Origin: JBOHNM01 sp050730675
Lineage (GTDB): Bacteria > Planctomycetota > Phycisphaerae > Phycisphaerales > UBA1924
Length of the DNA: 6,239 bases
Assembly: GCA_050730675.1 (NCBI GenBank)
Contig: JBOHNM010000199.1
Coordinates: 1-6,239, forward strand
Reading direction: 5' to 3'
Below, one piece after another: positions 1 through 6,181 of this stretch (position 1 is its first letter; each line of letters starts with the position of its first letter). The notes below the pieces were generated by a model. It did no database searches and had not been told where the DNA came from. It saw nothing but the letters and a program-made list of their open reading frames with translations. The translations under genes were made by a program, and so were the position numbers.

Positions 1-181
1 GCTGGGGCCTGATGGCCAGCTCACGGCCGACGACATCGTGGCGTTCCTGGCGCAGTTCTTCGCGGGCGGGCTGAGCGTGGCGGATGTGGCATCACTGGGC
101 GGAGTGCCGTCGGCGGACGGGCAGCTCACGCCGGACGACATCGTGGTCTTCCTGGCAGCGTTCTTCGCGGGGTGTCCGTGA
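1..181 (+). CDS. C-terminal end of a GC-type dockerin domain protein (partial)
   Basis: Only the last 59 codons of this gene are in the window; the reading frame is open from base 2 to the TGA at 179-181. The protein tail holds two copies of a 19-residue unit, DGQLTADDIVAFLAQFFAG and DGQLTPDDIVVFLAAFFAG, separated by a linker containing ADVASLGG, and it ends in Gly-Cys-Pro. Each DGQLTxDD resembles a calcium-binding dockerin/EF-hand-like loop followed by an amphipathic helix. From family knowledge, this is the C-terminal 'GC-type dockerin' domain found on secreted or surface proteins of Phycisphaerae-type planctomycetes, named for its terminal Gly-Cys. A role in anchoring or sorting is suspected from its position and is not shown here. 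The functional N-terminal part lies left of the window, so the protein's activity cannot be told. The gene converges on nuoN and is unlikely to be functionally linked to complex I. Confidence 0.85.
   Translation, partial: LGPDGQLTADDIVAFLAQFFAGGLSVADVASLGGVPSADGQLTPDDIVVFLAAFFAGCP
11..172 (+). repeat. Tandem pair of dockerin-type repeat units
   Basis: Bases 11-67 and 116-172 encode two 19-residue units that are identical at 16 of 19 positions. At DNA level I count 47 of 57 bases identical. Half of the differences change the protein and half are silent, and the period is 105 bases (35 codons). The pattern fits an internal duplication typical of paired dockerin/EF-hand-like motifs; it does not look like a mobile repeat. 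Confidence 0.8.
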
Positions 182-209
182 AGTGAACCCGCAATAGCGT
201 GATTTTGTG
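182..209. other. 28-base gap between convergent genes, no clear terminator
   Basis: This is the whole space between the stop of the dockerin-type gene (plus strand) and the TAA of nuoN (minus strand). The only dyad I find is CGC-AATA-GCG at 190-199, a 3-bp stem followed on the plus strand by a T-rich run (TGATTTTGTGTT). That stem is too short to call an intrinsic terminator. Transcripts from either side probably end by another mechanism or run into the neighbouring gene. Confidence 0.6.
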
Positions 210-1820
210 TTATGGCTGCACGGTCGCGGGCGCATCGGCGCTCGCGGCCTGCTGCTGCGCGGGGCGAGCGGTCGGGGCGACGGCGGACTTGGTGTACGCC
301 GCGCCGTACCCCGCGACCTGCGTGAGTGGGTAGCCCGCGAGCACAACGATGCCGATGGCGGAGAAGATGGCCGCGGCGACTCGGGCGGTGAGGGCCGAGG
401 GGCGGATCGAGGCCTGGGCTGTCGGATCGGGCGACTCGAGCAGGGCGGCCTTGGCCAGGCCGAGGTAGTAGTACGCCGCGATGGCGGAGTTGATGCCGAG
501 GATGACCACCAGAACGACCTCGCCCGCGGCGATGCCCGAGGTGAAGAGCGGGAGCTTGGCCCAGAAACCCAGCAGCGGCGGCAGGCCAAGGAGGCCGACC
601 GAGGACAGGACCATGGCCCAGCCGAGAGTCGGCCGGGTGCGGCAGAGGCCGCGGATATCGGCGATGTCGTCGGCCTCGTCGGTCGAGCCGTCGGCGTTCT
701 CACGCTCAAGGCAGCCGACGACGGCGAACGCTCCGAGGTTCATGACGCCGTAGGTAAGCAGGTAGAAGAGGATCGCGCCCAGGCCGCTGGAGGAGAAGTT
801 GCCGTCCTTGCCCGGGCCGGTGATGAGGCCGACGAGCATGTAGCCGGAGTGGGCGATGGAGGAGTAGGCAAGGATGCGCTTGACCGAGCGTTGGAGCAAG
901 GCCAGCACGTTGCCGACGGTCATGGTCAGCACGGCGATGATCGCAAGCACGGAGTAGAGCGGATCGGGGAGAGGGCCGTAGTGGTTCCCGACGCCCCAGC
1001 CGACAGCGCCGACGATGAGCATGAGCGCGAAGAAGCCGGCGGCCTTGGGGACGAAGGCGAGGAACGCCGAGACGGGGGACGCCGCGCCTTGGTAGACGTC
1101 GGGCGTGTAGAAGTGCAGGGGGACGGCGGCGATCTTGAAGCAGATACCCAGGACCGAGAGGAGGACACCGGCGACAGCGATGCCGTTGAGGCCGCCTGTC
1201 GCGATCTGCTGGACGAGCGTCTTGTGGATGACGTCGAGGTTGGTCGAGCCGGTCGCGCCGTAGAGCATCGCGAAGCCGTAGAGGAACATCGCGGCGCCGA
1301 GCGCGCCGAGGAAGAAGTACTTAACGCCGGCCTCCATCGAGCGGTTGCGGTTGGTCGAGATGGTGACCATCACGTACGTCGGGAGGCTGGTGAGTTCGAG
1401 GGCGAGGAAAAGCAGGATGAGGTCGTCGGACCCGGCGCAGAGCATGAGGCCGGTGAGGGAGAAGAGGAAGAAGGAGTAAAACTCGCCGCGGGTGGCACGG
1501 AGGGGGTCGAACGTGGCCCCGCGGGCGACGGTGGATTCGTACTGGCGATCGGGGACGCCGGTCATCACCATCAGCAGCAGGAGGCCGACGACGGCGGTAA
1601 GGACCTTGCCGTACTTAGGCAGGTGAGCGAGATACTGAGTCGCAGAACCATCGACGGTTGTGGCAAGGGCGATGACCGCCGCGCCGAAGAGACCCACACC
1701 CGCGAGCGGGGCGCAGAGGCGACGGATCGGGAGCTGCTTGGAAAGACCGAAGAGCATCACCAGGCAGGTGACGGCGAAGAGGAAGATCTCGGGGTATGAG
1801 GCGTTGATCTTGTCGATCAC
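210..1820 (-). CDS. nuoN: NADH-quinone oxidoreductase subunit N (complex I membrane arm)
   Basis: NuoN is the antiporter-like subunit of complex I nearest the quinone end. It forms one of the proton channels in the membrane arm. From the chosen GTG the protein is 536 residues and strongly hydrophobic. Family landmarks are visible: the TM5 glutamate in LALELTSLPTY (E142, equivalent to E. coli E133), the TM7 lysine in GICFKIAAVPLHFYTPDVYQ (K229, E. coli K217), the TM8 lysine in FLAFVPKAAGFF (K259, E. coli K247) and the TM12 lysine in LLGFWAKLPLF (K422, E. coli K395). The frame is open for 55 more codons upstream (to 1985), but that part is Arg/Gly/Pro-rich, lies inside nuoM and looks like a shadow frame. 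The GTG at 1818-1820 overlaps the nuoM TGA by four bases (GTGA) and has a strong ribosome binding site. An acidic stretch (about residues 372-390, ENADGSTDEADDIAD) precedes the conserved IRGL. The last 25 residues are an Ala/Pro/Gln-rich hydrophilic tail. It is probably the last gene of the operon. Confidence 0.96.
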   Translation of the reverse strand: MIDKINASYPEIFLFAVTCLVMLFGLSKQLPIRRLCAPLAGVGLFGAAVIALATTVDGSATQYLAHLPKYGKVLTAVVGLLLLMVMTGVPDRQYESTVARGATFDPLRATRGEFYSFFLFSLTGLMLCAGSDDLILLFLALELTSLPTYVMVTISTNRNRSMEAGVKYFFLGALGAAMFLYGFAMLYGATGSTNLDVIHKTLVQQIATGGLNGIAVAGVLLSVLGICFKIAAVPLHFYTPDVYQGAASPVSAFLAFVPKAAGFFALMLIVGAVGWGVGNHYGPLPDPLYSVLAIIAVLTMTVGNVLALLQRSVKRILAYSSIAHSGYMLVGLITGPGKDGNFSSSGLGAILFYLLTYGVMNLGAFAVVGCLERENADGSTDEADDIADIRGLCRTRPTLGWAMVLSSVGLLGLPPLLGFWAKLPLFTSGIAAGEVVLVVILGINSAIAAYYYLGLAKAALLESPDPTAQASIRPSALTARVAAAIFSAIGIVVLAGYPLTQVAGYGAAYTKSAVAPTARPAQQQAASADAPATVQP

Positions 1821-3526
1821 GGCATCACCCCCTCGGCGTGCGGCACCGGTGTCTCGGCCGCGGCGGCGGCCATGCCGGGGGCCGCGGGCGAGCGGTGGTA
1901 GTTCTGCATCGTGCGGGCCAGGTCCAAGGCCTGCGGCTCGATAGCGTCGGTGAGCGGCTTGGGATAGAGCCCGATCGCCAAGCAAAGCGCGGCGAGCGGG
2001 ACGAGCACGCCGATCTCGCGGAACGAGAGGTCGCGCGGGAGCGAGCCATGACTGTGCGCCGCGCCGTTGGCGGCGTGGGTATCACTGGGGCCGTGGGAGG
2101 GTGCATGGGCATCGTGACCGGGGAGCCGCAGGGCACCCCAGACGATGTGGCCGAGCATGTAGAGCAGGTACATCGCGGCGACGATCATGCCCGTGCCGGC
2201 GATGACGGCGTACCACGGGCCGAGTTGGCCGGCGCCGGAGGTGTGCAGGCCCGTGCCGTGGAAGCTCCAGGTGTCGCCGGTGGTGAACGCGGCGAGGATG
2301 CACAGGAACTCGCTGATGAAACCGTTTGTGCCGGGGAGACCGACCGAGGCCATCGTAAAGAAGACCATGAAGGTGGCCCAGATGGGCATCTGCGCGGCGA
2401 GGCCGCCGAGTTCCTTCATCGAGCGGGTGTGGTAGCGCTCGTAGACCATGCCGATGCAGAGGAAGAGCGCGCCGGTCGAGAGGCCGTGGTTGATCATGTA
2501 GAGGACGCTGCCCTGCACGCCGGTGGCGTTGAGGGCGAACATGCCGAGCATGCAGAAGCCCAGGTGGGCGACCGACGAGTAGGCGACGAGCTTCTTGACA
2601 TCGGTCTGCACCCAGCAGATGAGGCCGCCGTAGAGGATGCCGATGATCGAGATGGTGGCGATGAAGGGAGCAAGTTCGACTGCGGCGGAGGGACAGAAGG
2701 GAATCGCGATCATGAGGATCGCGTAGGTGCCGAGCTTGAGCAGCACGCCGGCCAGGACAACCGAGCCAGCGGTCGGAGCTTCGGTGTGAGCCAAGGGCAA
2801 CCACGTGTGCAGCGGGAAGAGCGGAACCTTGACCGCGAATCCGCAGAGCATCGCCACGAAGACCCACCACTGCTCGGCGGGAGACATCGCGTTGGCCGCG
2901 GCCTTGAGGTCACTGAACTGGAATGACCAGACGCCATGGCCAGAAGCGGCGAGTGCCGGGATCGCGTGGGCGGTGAAGTACCAAGCAACGTAAACGATGC
3001 CGGCGAGGGCGATCATCGAGCCGGTAAAGGTGTAGAGGAAGAACTTGATCGCCGCGGCCTTGCGGTTGGTCGAACCGTAGAGGCTGATGAGGACGAACAT
3101 GGGCACAAGTGTGAACTCGAAGAAGATGTAGAAGAGAATGGCGTCGCGGGCGCAGAAGACGCCGGTCATGGCGCTCTGGAGGACCAGCAGCCAGCCGTAG
3201 TAGGTTCGGACGCGATCGGTGATGGCGGTGAAGGAAGCCAGGACACAGATCGGGCCGAGCAGGAGCGTCAGGCCAACGAGCAGGGCGGAAATATTGTTGA
3301 GCCCGAGCGAGACAGTGACGCCCAGGTCCGGGAACCAGTCGTACGTCTGCTGAGAACCGAGCAGCTCGGTGGAACTGGCTCGCCAGTTGAGTTGCGTCGC
3401 CATCACCGCACCGATCGCCAGTGGCACGAGCGTGCCGAGGAGCGCGACGTGCTTGACGGTCTGCTTAGAGACCATGGGCACGACGCACGCGGCCAAGAGC
3501 GGGATGAGGATCAGTGCGACAAGCAT
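1817..3526 (-). CDS. nuoM: NADH-quinone oxidoreductase subunit M (complex I membrane arm)
   Basis: NuoM is the middle antiporter-like proton-channel subunit of complex I, between NuoL and NuoN. The product is 569 residues, longer than the E. coli protein (about 509). Channel residues are present: the TM5 glutamate in FFEFTLVPMF (E137, E. coli E144), the TM7 lysine in GFAVKVPLFPLHTWLPLAHTE (K233, E. coli K234), the TM8 lysine in LAGVLLKLGTYAI (K264, E. coli K265) and the TM12 glutamate in LPGTNGFISEF (E406, E. coli E407). WVQTDVKKLVAYSSVAHLGF (305-324) is a strong family signature. Two features lengthen it: a His-rich loop at residues 460-493 between TM13 and TM14 (seven His), and an Ala/Pro-rich tail after about residue 545. 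The ATG start, giving MLVALILIPLLAA, is the expected start of TM1. It lies 19 bases after the nuoL stop with only a weak Shine-Dalgarno, so reinitiation after nuoL is likely. Its TGA overlaps the nuoN GTG. Confidence 0.97.
   Translation of the reverse strand: MLVALILIPLLAACVVPMVSKQTVKHVALLGTLVPLAIGAVMATQLNWRASSTELLGSQQTYDWFPDLGVTVSLGLNNISALLVGLTLLLGPICVLASFTAITDRVRTYYGWLLVLQSAMTGVFCARDAILFYIFFEFTLVPMFVLISLYGSTNRKAAAIKFFLYTFTGSMIALAGIVYVAWYFTAHAIPALAASGHGVWSFQFSDLKAAANAMSPAEQWWVFVAMLCGFAVKVPLFPLHTWLPLAHTEAPTAGSVVLAGVLLKLGTYAILMIAIPFCPSAAVELAPFIATISIIGILYGGLICWVQTDVKKLVAYSSVAHLGFCMLGMFALNATGVQGSVLYMINHGLSTGALFLCIGMVYERYHTRSMKELGGLAAQMPIWATFMVFFTMASVGLPGTNGFISEFLCILAAFTTGDTWSFHGTGLHTSGAGQLGPWYAVIAGTGMIVAAMYLLYMLGHIVWGALRLPGHDAHAPSHGPSDTHAANGAAHSHGSLPRDLSFREIGVLVPLAALCLAIGLYPKPLTDAIEPQALDLARTMQNYHRSPAAPGMAAAAAETPVPHAEGVMP
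1824..1834 (-). promoter_or_regulatory. Ribosome binding site of nuoN, inside the nuoM 3' end
   Basis: The minus strand reads GAGGGGGTGATGCC immediately before the GTG. GGGGGTGAT matches eight of nine bases of the ideal anti-16S complement GGAGGTGAT, with seven bases between GGGGG and the start codon. This decides the nuoN start in favour of GTG at 1820 over the longer frame reaching 1985. It also points to translational coupling with nuoM. Confidence 0.8.
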
Positions 3527-3545
3527 GATTCGTTTCTGTCCGGAC

Positions 3546-5798
3546 TTATCTCATGAGCAGTAGCGCCAGCAGCACGACCAGACCGACGCCGGCGGCCATA
3601 CCCGCGGCGTAGCCGTTCAAGATTCCTGACTGGGCCGGGCGGAGACCCGAACCTGCGGCCGACGGGGCCGCACCGAAAGTATTCACCAGGCCGTCGACGA
3701 TCCAGACGTCGATCCAGTGGAAGATCTTGGCGAGGACCCACAGCGGACGGACGAAGAGCCAGTTGTACAGTTCGTCCACGTACCACTTGTGCCGGGCCCA
3801 GCGGGCAATGGGGCCCATCGCGGGGAGCAGACTGTCGGCGCGGCTGGTCGCGGCGGTGGTGCGACCGGCGTAGTGCAGGAAGAAGGCGACGGCGATGCCA
3901 ATGAACCCGACGAACGAGGAGATGACATACATCGCGCCGACGCCGGCAATCTTGGTGTTGTGCGGATCGATACCCAGGATGGTGGCATGGGCGTGCCCCG
4001 CGTGTGCCTGGTAGACCTTGCCGCTGCTGGCATCGACGAGATCGACGACCCAACCGCCCTCGGCATGGCCAGCATGCCCGGGCAGGTGCATGAACCCGAC
4101 GCCAGCGGCGAGGATTGACGCGACAGCGAGTGCCGCGAGGACAAAGTTGATCGCCCAGCCCGGCGGGTGGGGATGGAAGTCGCCGGGGGGGTGGCCGTGA
4201 GCCGGGTCGTGCGCTTTGTCGCTCGTCTTTGCATCGTGCCCATGATCGTCGTGGCCGTGCCCGTGGTCGTCCGCGCCATGGAGTTCATCACCCGGCTCGT
4301 AGTGCTGCGGGCCGACGAAGACGCGGAAGAAGACGCGGAAGGTGTAGTACGCCGTGAGGCCCGCCGCCAGCAACAGGATGACGCCCACCGCCTGGAAATG
4401 GTGGTTGGCCAAGGCGTCGGAGATGATCATGTCCTTGCTGAAGAAACCGGCGGTGAACGGGAAGCCCGAGAGGTTGAGGCAGCCCACCAGCATCGCCAGC
4501 CCGACGATCAGCCAGCCCTTCATCTTCATGACGCCCGAGAGCTTGCGCAGATCGAGCTGGCCGGCGAAGCCGTGCATCACCGCGCCGCAGGCGAGGAAGA
4601 GCGTGGCCTTGAAGAACGCATGGGTGAAGACATGGAACGCCGCGGCACCGGTGCCCGCCACGCCCGCGCCGGCGAACATGTAGCCGAGCTGTGAGACCGT
4701 GGAATAGGCCATGATCCGCTTGATATCGAACTGGGCCATCGCGATGGTGGCCGAGAAGAGCGCGGTCAGCGCCCCGACCCACGCGACGATCCCCGGGGCC
4801 CACTCGGAGCATTGGTAGAACGGGAAGAAACGGATAACGAGGTACACGCCGGCAGTCACCATGGTGGCGGCGTGAATGAGGGCCGAAACGGGCGTTGGGC
4901 CTTCCATTGCGTCGGGGAGCCAGACGTACAGCGGGAGCTGTGCCGACTTGCCGAATGCGCCGACGGTGAAGAGCACCGGGATGAGCTGGACGAGGAACGG
5001 GATCTGGTCGAACTTGCCCTCGGCCGCGAGGGTGAGGTAGCCGGACTTCTCGATGAGATCGAAGAGCGTGGCGTACTCGACGGTGCCGAACTGCACGAAC
5101 GTCAGCATGATCCCCACAGCGAGGCCGAGGTCACCGATGCGGTTCATGATGAAGGCTTTTTTGGCCGCGGCGACCGCGGAGGGCTTCTTGTAGAAGTAAC
5201 CGATCAGCAGATAGGAACAGAGGCCGACACCCTCCCAGCCGAGGTAGAGCATCAGTAGGTTGTCGCCCATGACGAGCGAGGCCATGCTGAAGACGAAGAG
5301 GCTAAAGGCGGCGAAGAACCGGCAGTAGCCGGGACCGACATCGTGGCTCATGTACTCGCTGGCGTAGAGCGCAATCAGCGTGGCGAGCCCCGTAACGAAG
5401 AGCATCCACAGGCAGGTGAGCGTGTCGATGTAGAACGAGAAGTTGGCGATGAAGTGGTGGGCCTTGGAGTCGGTGGACCAGGCGAAATCGAACCAATCCC
5501 AGGCCTTGACGACGAAGGCATGAGGGTTCGGTCCCGATGCCGCCGCGACTGTTGCGGAGTACATCTGCAGCGTCAGGGCGAATGCGACCGCCAAACACGC
5601 CACCGTGAGGAAGGCAGGCAACTTCGACTTCACGCGGGCGATCGCGCAAAGTCCAACCAGCACCACCGCGAGCATCGGCAAGCCGGGAATAAGCAGCCAG
5701 AGCGGGTTTCCGTCAGTGGGCGCACCGGCGACGGATGCCGCTGGTTCGGAGGCCGCCAAGGCGAGGAGGGCGGGCAGATTGGAGATCGCGTGGAGCAC
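3546..5798 (-). CDS. nuoL: NADH-quinone oxidoreductase subunit L (complex I distal membrane arm)
   Basis: NuoL is the distal antiporter-like subunit of complex I and carries the long lateral helix that runs along the membrane arm. The product is 750 residues against 613 in E. coli. Conserved elements are: the TM5 glutamate in LGWEGVGLCSYLLIGYFY (E189, E. coli E144), GKSAQLPLYVWLPDAMEGPT with the TM7 lysine (K284, E. coli K229), SALIHAATMVTAGVYL (305-320), HAFFKATLF with the TM8 lysine (K397), and FFSKD in TM12 (K455-D456, E. coli K399-D400). KWYVDELYNWLFVRPL (671-686) begins the lateral-helix region, and a final TM helix follows (about 733-749). The extra length sits in an Ala-rich N-terminal extension (about 1-30), a His-rich insertion (about 499-546, 12 His) between TM13 and TM14, and a longer TM14-TM15 loop (about 571-604) with further His. 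The start is GTG at 5796-5798, with only a weak, distant AGGGA upstream. No in-frame ATG occurs until residue 42, already in TM1, so the GTG is the best start but not certain. Confidence 0.96.
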   Translation of the reverse strand: MLHAISNLPALLALAASEPAASVAGAPTDGNPLWLLIPGLPMLAVVLVGLCAIARVKSKLPAFLTVACLAVAFALTLQMYSATVAAASGPNPHAFVVKAWDWFDFAWSTDSKAHHFIANFSFYIDTLTCLWMLFVTGLATLIALYASEYMSHDVGPGYCRFFAAFSLFVFSMASLVMGDNLLMLYLGWEGVGLCSYLLIGYFYKKPSAVAAAKKAFIMNRIGDLGLAVGIMLTFVQFGTVEYATLFDLIEKSGYLTLAAEGKFDQIPFLVQLIPVLFTVGAFGKSAQLPLYVWLPDAMEGPTPVSALIHAATMVTAGVYLVIRFFPFYQCSEWAPGIVAWVGALTALFSATIAMAQFDIKRIMAYSTVSQLGYMFAGAGVAGTGAAAFHVFTHAFFKATLFLACGAVMHGFAGQLDLRKLSGVMKMKGWLIVGLAMLVGCLNLSGFPFTAGFFSKDMIISDALANHHFQAVGVILLLAAGLTAYYTFRVFFRVFVGPQHYEPGDELHGADDHGHGHDDHGHDAKTSDKAHDPAHGHPPGDFHPHPPGWAINFVLAALAVASILAAGVGFMHLPGHAGHAEGGWVVDLVDASSGKVYQAHAGHAHATILGIDPHNTKIAGVGAMYVISSFVGFIGIAVAFFLHYAGRTTAATSRADSLLPAMGPIARWARHKWYVDELYNWLFVRPLWVLAKIFHWIDVWIVDGLVNTFGAAPSAAGSGLRPAQSGILNGYAAGMAAGVGLVVLLALLLMR

Positions 5799-5824
5799 GA
5801 GCGGAGTGGTTTCCCTGCGGCGGA

Positions 5825-6181
5825 TCAGCCGCGCATTTCGGACCAGGTCGAGCCGTCAAGGGTTTCCTTGCGGCGGAAGAGCAGGACAACAAGGGCCAGG
5901 GCGAGGGCGGCCTCGGCCGCGGCGATGGTGAGGACGAAGATGACGAAGGTCTCGCCATGGTGATTGAGGTGGAATCGGCTGAAGGCAATGAGGGCGATGC
6001 CCGCGGCTTGGAACATCAACTCTGTGCAGAGGAACATGATGATCAGGTTGCGGCGGGTGACGAAGCCGATCAGACCGAGGGCGAACATCGCTGCGGAGAC
6101 GAAGAGGTAGTGGTAGAGCGTGATCCCCGACATGACGTGCGGGATGGGGCCCTGCGCGAGCGTGAGAAAGAGATGGTTCAC
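5825..6181 (-). CDS. nuoK: NADH-quinone oxidoreductase subunit K (complex I membrane arm)
   Basis: NuoK is the small three-helix subunit (homologue of mitochondrial ND4L) beside NuoJ, linking the quinone-site proton path to the antiporter-like subunits. The product is 118 residues from the GTG. Predicted helices lie at about 21-41, 45-68 and 79-102. The two conserved membrane glutamates are present with the right spacing: E54 in LCTELMFQAAG (E. coli E36) and E90 in TIAAAEAALALAL (E. coli E72). TRRNLI and the final SEMRG are further family signatures. The GTG overlaps the preceding nuoJ stop by four bases (GTGA) and follows a run of eight G at ribosome-binding distance. An in-frame ATG at 6131-6133 would give a 102-residue protein closer to E. 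coli length (100) but has a poor ribosome binding site, so I prefer the GTG. nuoL follows 26 bases after its stop. Confidence 0.96.
   Translation of the reverse strand: MNHLFLTLAQGPIPHVMSGITLYHYLFVSAAMFALGLIGFVTRRNLIIMFLCTELMFQAAGIALIAFSRFHLNHHGETFVIFVLTIAAAEAALALALVVLLFRRKETLDGSTWSEMRG

Noticed and set aside
186..212. Possible intrinsic terminator after the dockerin-type gene
   Set aside because: The only stem is 3 bp (CGC/GCG around AATA), and the T-rich stretch after it is interrupted. This is far too weak to call.
207..1799. 530-codon open frame on the plus strand, antisense to nuoN
   Set aside because: It is rich in Gly, Glu, Asp, Arg and Ala with no recognisable domain, and it lies exactly opposite a clear nuoN. 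High GC with G/C third positions keeps such antisense frames open; similar shadows lie opposite nuoM, nuoL and nuoK.
1821..1985. 55-codon upstream extension of the nuoN frame starting at 1985
   Set aside because: The extension is Arg/Gly/Pro-rich, overlaps the end of nuoM and has no similarity to a NuoN N-terminus. The GTG at 1820 has an excellent ribosome binding site and overlaps the nuoM stop in the usual way.
2082..2870. 262-codon minus-strand frame inside nuoM
   Set aside because: It is very Arg/His/Pro-rich with no domain, is fully contained in nuoM, and is a shadow of nuoM's codon bias.
3527..3545. GTCCGGAC palindrome between nuoL and nuoM
   Set aside because: An 8-base self-complementary sequence has no loop and arises often by chance in GC-rich DNA. 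I see no second copy or associated site.
3511..4053. Minus-strand frame across the nuoL/nuoM junction that might suggest a frameshift
   Set aside because: nuoL reads without interruption to its expected C-terminal helix and nuoM begins with its expected TM1, so no frameshift is needed. The composition is shadow-like.
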